Source: Deltaproteobacteria bacterium
Lineage (GTDB): Bacteria > Myxococcota_A > Polyangia > Polyangiales > Sandaracinaceae
DNA: 64,000 bases
NCBI GenBank assembly: GCA_017303575.1
Contig: JAFLCL010000002.1
Coordinates: forward strand, 1 to 64,000
Direction of reading: 5' to 3'
The translations under genes were made by a program, and so were the position numbers. This document shows positions 62,437 through 64,000 of the stretch, one piece after another; the stretch's first letter is position 1; each line of letters begins with the position of its first letter. The notes beneath the pieces were generated by a model, which saw only the letters and a program-made list of their open reading frames with translations, was not told where the DNA came from and searched no databases.

Positions 62437-62823
62437 TCAACCGCCGTCCACCCCGAAGCGGCGCCCGTACCGCTCGATGACGCCCTTGATCGTCCCCACC
62501 AGCGACGCGTAGGCGACCATCGCGAGAGCGCCGTTCCCCGAGTACTGGAGCACCGCCCCTGCGACGCCGTCCGACTGCAACGCGGTGATCACGGGCACGC
62601 CTGGCACGAAGCCGAGCAGCGCGCCGACGGCGAGCGCATGAACCTTGTAAGTCGCCGCGTAGGCACCGCGCCACCCGCGGAACGCGAAGTGACCGTCAGC
62701 GTCCCTCGGCCAGCTCTTCTTCGGCCCGAGGATCAGCACCTTTGCGACCTCACCCATCGTCCCGATGATCAGCACCGTGATCCACGTGCTCGGGTGGCCC
62801 AGCCACGACATCAGCTCGTCCAT
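62437..62823 (-). CDS. Holin-like membrane protein
   Basis: 128 aa with three hydrophobic stretches (about 13-32, 60-83 and 90-112) and charged ends (GRRFGVDGG). The size and place in a phage late operon fit a holin, but there is no family match that I can name. A GGKR-type basic region (ILGPKKSWPRD) sits between helices. Confidence 0.55.
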   Translation of the reverse strand: MDELMSWLGHPSTWITVLIIGTMGEVAKVLILGPKKSWPRDADGHFAFRGWRGAYAATYKVHALAVGALLGFVPGVPVITALQSDGVAGAVLQYSGNGALAMVAYASLVGTIKGVIERYGRRFGVDGG

Positions 62824-62835
62824 CGTCGTCTCCTC

Positions 62836-63183
62836 TCAGCGTGCGTCGCCCATCGCCTTCACTTCGAGGTCGCGCATGCGGTCATCGAGGCGGCGGAGCT
62901 CGTCCTCGTGGTGTTCGACCCGCGCCCGCTCGGACCCGACCGTGACCGCGGCACCGACAACGGTGACGGCTACCGTCGCCGAGCCTGTGAGCACAGCGAT
63001 CACGAGGCGGACCATCCACGCCTTGGCGGTGTTGATCTCCGCTCGCACAGCTGCGACGTCGCGACGGATCGCGCGGATGGCGAACTGGTTCGAGAGGACC
63101 GCGAGCGGCAGCTCCTCCGGCGTCGGCGGAGTGAGCTTCGAGCTGTCGGGCACGTCGTCGAAGTCGAGAGCGGCGTTGCTCAT
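62836..63183 (-). CDS. Single-helix membrane protein with coiled coil
   Basis: 115 aa. A polar N-terminus (PPTPEELPLAVLSNQFAIRAIRRDVAAVRAEINTAKAW), one membrane helix (57-82) and a C-terminal coiled coil (ERARVEHHEDELRRLDDRMRDLEVKA). Looks like a phage spanin-, holin- or gp-type accessory. Its ATG overlaps the LamG gene stop (TGATG). Confidence 0.6.
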   Translation of the reverse strand: MSNAALDFDDVPDSSKLTPPTPEELPLAVLSNQFAIRAIRRDVAAVRAEINTAKAWMVRLVIAVLTGSATVAVTVVGAAVTVGSERARVEHHEDELRRLDDRMRDLEVKAMGDAR

Positions 63184-63950
63184 CAGAACCCCCACCTGTT
63201 CTTCGCGTAGTTCGTGAAGGCCGTGATCTGCGCGCCGGAAACGCTGCCGCCCGTCACGATCACGACCTCGCCGATGTACAGCGGGGAGCCCGAGACGGCG
63301 TTGTAGTACCAACTGCCGATCTCGTAGCCGGGCTGCACGACGTACGACGAGCCCGGTGCGTAGGTGCCATCCAGTGTGCCGTCGATGTAGCGACGCACGT
63401 TGGTGCCGTCGTAGGTCTTCGCGAGCACGTGAGGCGAGTTGTCCGACGACCCCGCGGAGAGGCTGTTCGCACTCGCGTCGCCAGCACCGCCACTCCAGTA
63501 CTTCGCGGAGTACACGCCGACGCAGCTCGTGTAGTAGCCGACCTGGTCCCAGCCGATGGCCGCCCAGCCGGTGTTGCTCGACCCGCTCACCATCTGACCG
63601 ACGGCGATCACACAGTGCGGGTTGTTGCCCGTGACCGTCGGGTGCGTCGTGTTCCCGAGAAGGCGGTAGAAGCTCGAATGGTGGAAGTGCATCGCGCCGC
63701 GACCACCGAAGGCAGCCGCTGCGTAGGTCGGTCGCGTCTGGAGCCCTTGGCCCACGGCGTTCCGTGAGCCCGGCCCGCGGTCGTACGCGTACTCGATGGC
63801 CTCGCCGTCGCTGATGGAGCCCGCCGCGTTGTCGCGAAGATGCACTCCGCCGAGCGCGTCGATCCAGATGACGCTGAGCCCCGCGAAGATGCTCAGCGGG
63901 TTCTGATTGCGGCGCTTCCTCGCGCCGTACACCGCGGACGCGACCGTCAC
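63183..63950 (-). CDS. LamG-like (concanavalin) phage structural protein
   Basis: 255 aa from a GTG that overlaps the upstream stop (GTGA). The beta-rich C-terminal ~200 residues are a LamG/jellyroll-type fold (AMHFHHSSFYRLLG, VIAVGQMVSGSSNTGWAAIGWDQ, LAKTYDGTNVRRYIDGTLDGTYA, YEIGSWYYNAVSGSPLYIGEVVIVTGGSVSGAQITAFTNYAKNRWGF). Typical of tail, fibre or capsid-decoration proteins that bind glycans. Confidence 0.75.
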   Translation of the reverse strand: MTVASAVYGARKRRNQNPLSIFAGLSVIWIDALGGVHLRDNAAGSISDGEAIEYAYDRGPGSRNAVGQGLQTRPTYAAAAFGGRGAMHFHHSSFYRLLGNTTHPTVTGNNPHCVIAVGQMVSGSSNTGWAAIGWDQVGYYTSCVGVYSAKYWSGGAGDASANSLSAGSSDNSPHVLAKTYDGTNVRRYIDGTLDGTYAPGSSYVVQPGYEIGSWYYNAVSGSPLYIGEVVIVTGGSVSGAQITAFTNYAKNRWGF

Positions 63951-64000
63951 AGCAGCCACCAGTTGCCGTCGAGGTCGCGGTACCACGTCCACGAGGGGCG
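63947..64000 (-). CDS. C-terminal end of an upstream late gene (partial)
   Basis: Only 17 codons and the stop are seen, Trp-rich (SWTWYRDLDGNWWLL). The stop overlaps the LamG start, so both belong to one operon. Too short to identify. Confidence 0.6.
   Translation of the reverse strand, partial: RPSWTWYRDLDGNWWLL

Larger units (their letters stand above)
55831..64000. mobile_element. Prophage or related integrative element in tRNA-Asn, left part only
   Basis: An integrase whose gene runs into the tRNA, a small overlapping early operon, an XRE regulator, cargo genes and a late-type operon with a LamG protein and holin-like membrane proteins. The right end (and the second att copy) is outside the window, so its limits and completeness are unknown. 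Confidence 0.8.

Overview
The window is high-GC DNA (about 70% by eye) with the gene style of a myxobacterium. It carries two NtrC-type sigma-54 activators, several hybrid histidine kinases, Ser/Thr kinase and PP2C phosphatase pairs, MopE-like metal-binding-motif lipoproteins and many small lipoproteins. My guess is Myxococcota, order Polyangiales, Sandaracinus-like. This is inferred from gene content; there is no rRNA or marker gene to confirm it.

Layout. 1-17,993: a partial Cys-rich lipoprotein, a CPBP protease, two sigma-54 activators (2229-3587, 11806-13695), two DNA-repair enzymes (an AlkA-like glycosylase and a UdgX-type uracil-DNA glycosylase), a first PP2C/kinase pair (5289, 6849), a Gcr-family membrane protein, and a sensor-kinase cluster (14561-17993). 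18,297-41,695: a long run of small envelope and stress genes (GlsB, BON, hemerythrin, SOUL, YihY, DUF748, SemiSWEET, DUF2231, SDR and ADH oxidoreductases, DUF6496, tiny lipoproteins) mixed with response regulators and a seven-module hybrid kinase (32450). Two gene remnants with internal deletions (28018, 35570) lie here. 41,709-55,596: a TPR protein, a second MopE-like lipoprotein, then a DUF483 / radical SAM / sigma-like-domain kinase / PP2C locus (43837-51212), followed by ordinary hypothetical genes. 55,758-64,000: a tRNA-Asn(GTT) with an integrase gene running into it, and the left end of a prophage or related integrative element that continues past the window.

The main observation is regulatory. 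At least 18 intergenic sites match the sigma-54 -24/-12 consensus (GG-N10-GC with TGGCAC-like and TTGC-like halves). Each lies on the correct strand, usually 13-100 nt before a start codon. Nearly all the small stress and envelope genes between 4.7 and 41.5 kb have one. This suggests the region is one sigma-54 stress or envelope regulon, probably served by the two activators at its edge. Some of these promoters sit so close to the start codon that the mRNA would be almost leaderless.

The second notable locus is 43.8-51.2 kb. A membrane kinase whose N-terminus looks like a degenerate ECF sigma factor is translationally coupled to a large radical SAM protein with unusual cysteine spacing. That gene converges on a DUF483 gene and is divergent from a membrane-anchored PP2C phosphatase.

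In the prophage, a leaderless-type promoter drives a ribbon-helix-helix-like gene, a small gene and the integrase. An XRE regulator faces a lipoprotein-like gene across a perfect 18-bp palindrome. A GIY-YIG-like protein and a phage copy of a host histone-H1-like DNA-binding protein follow. A late operon encodes a LamG-like structural protein, a membrane protein, a holin-like protein and a DUF4238 cargo protein.
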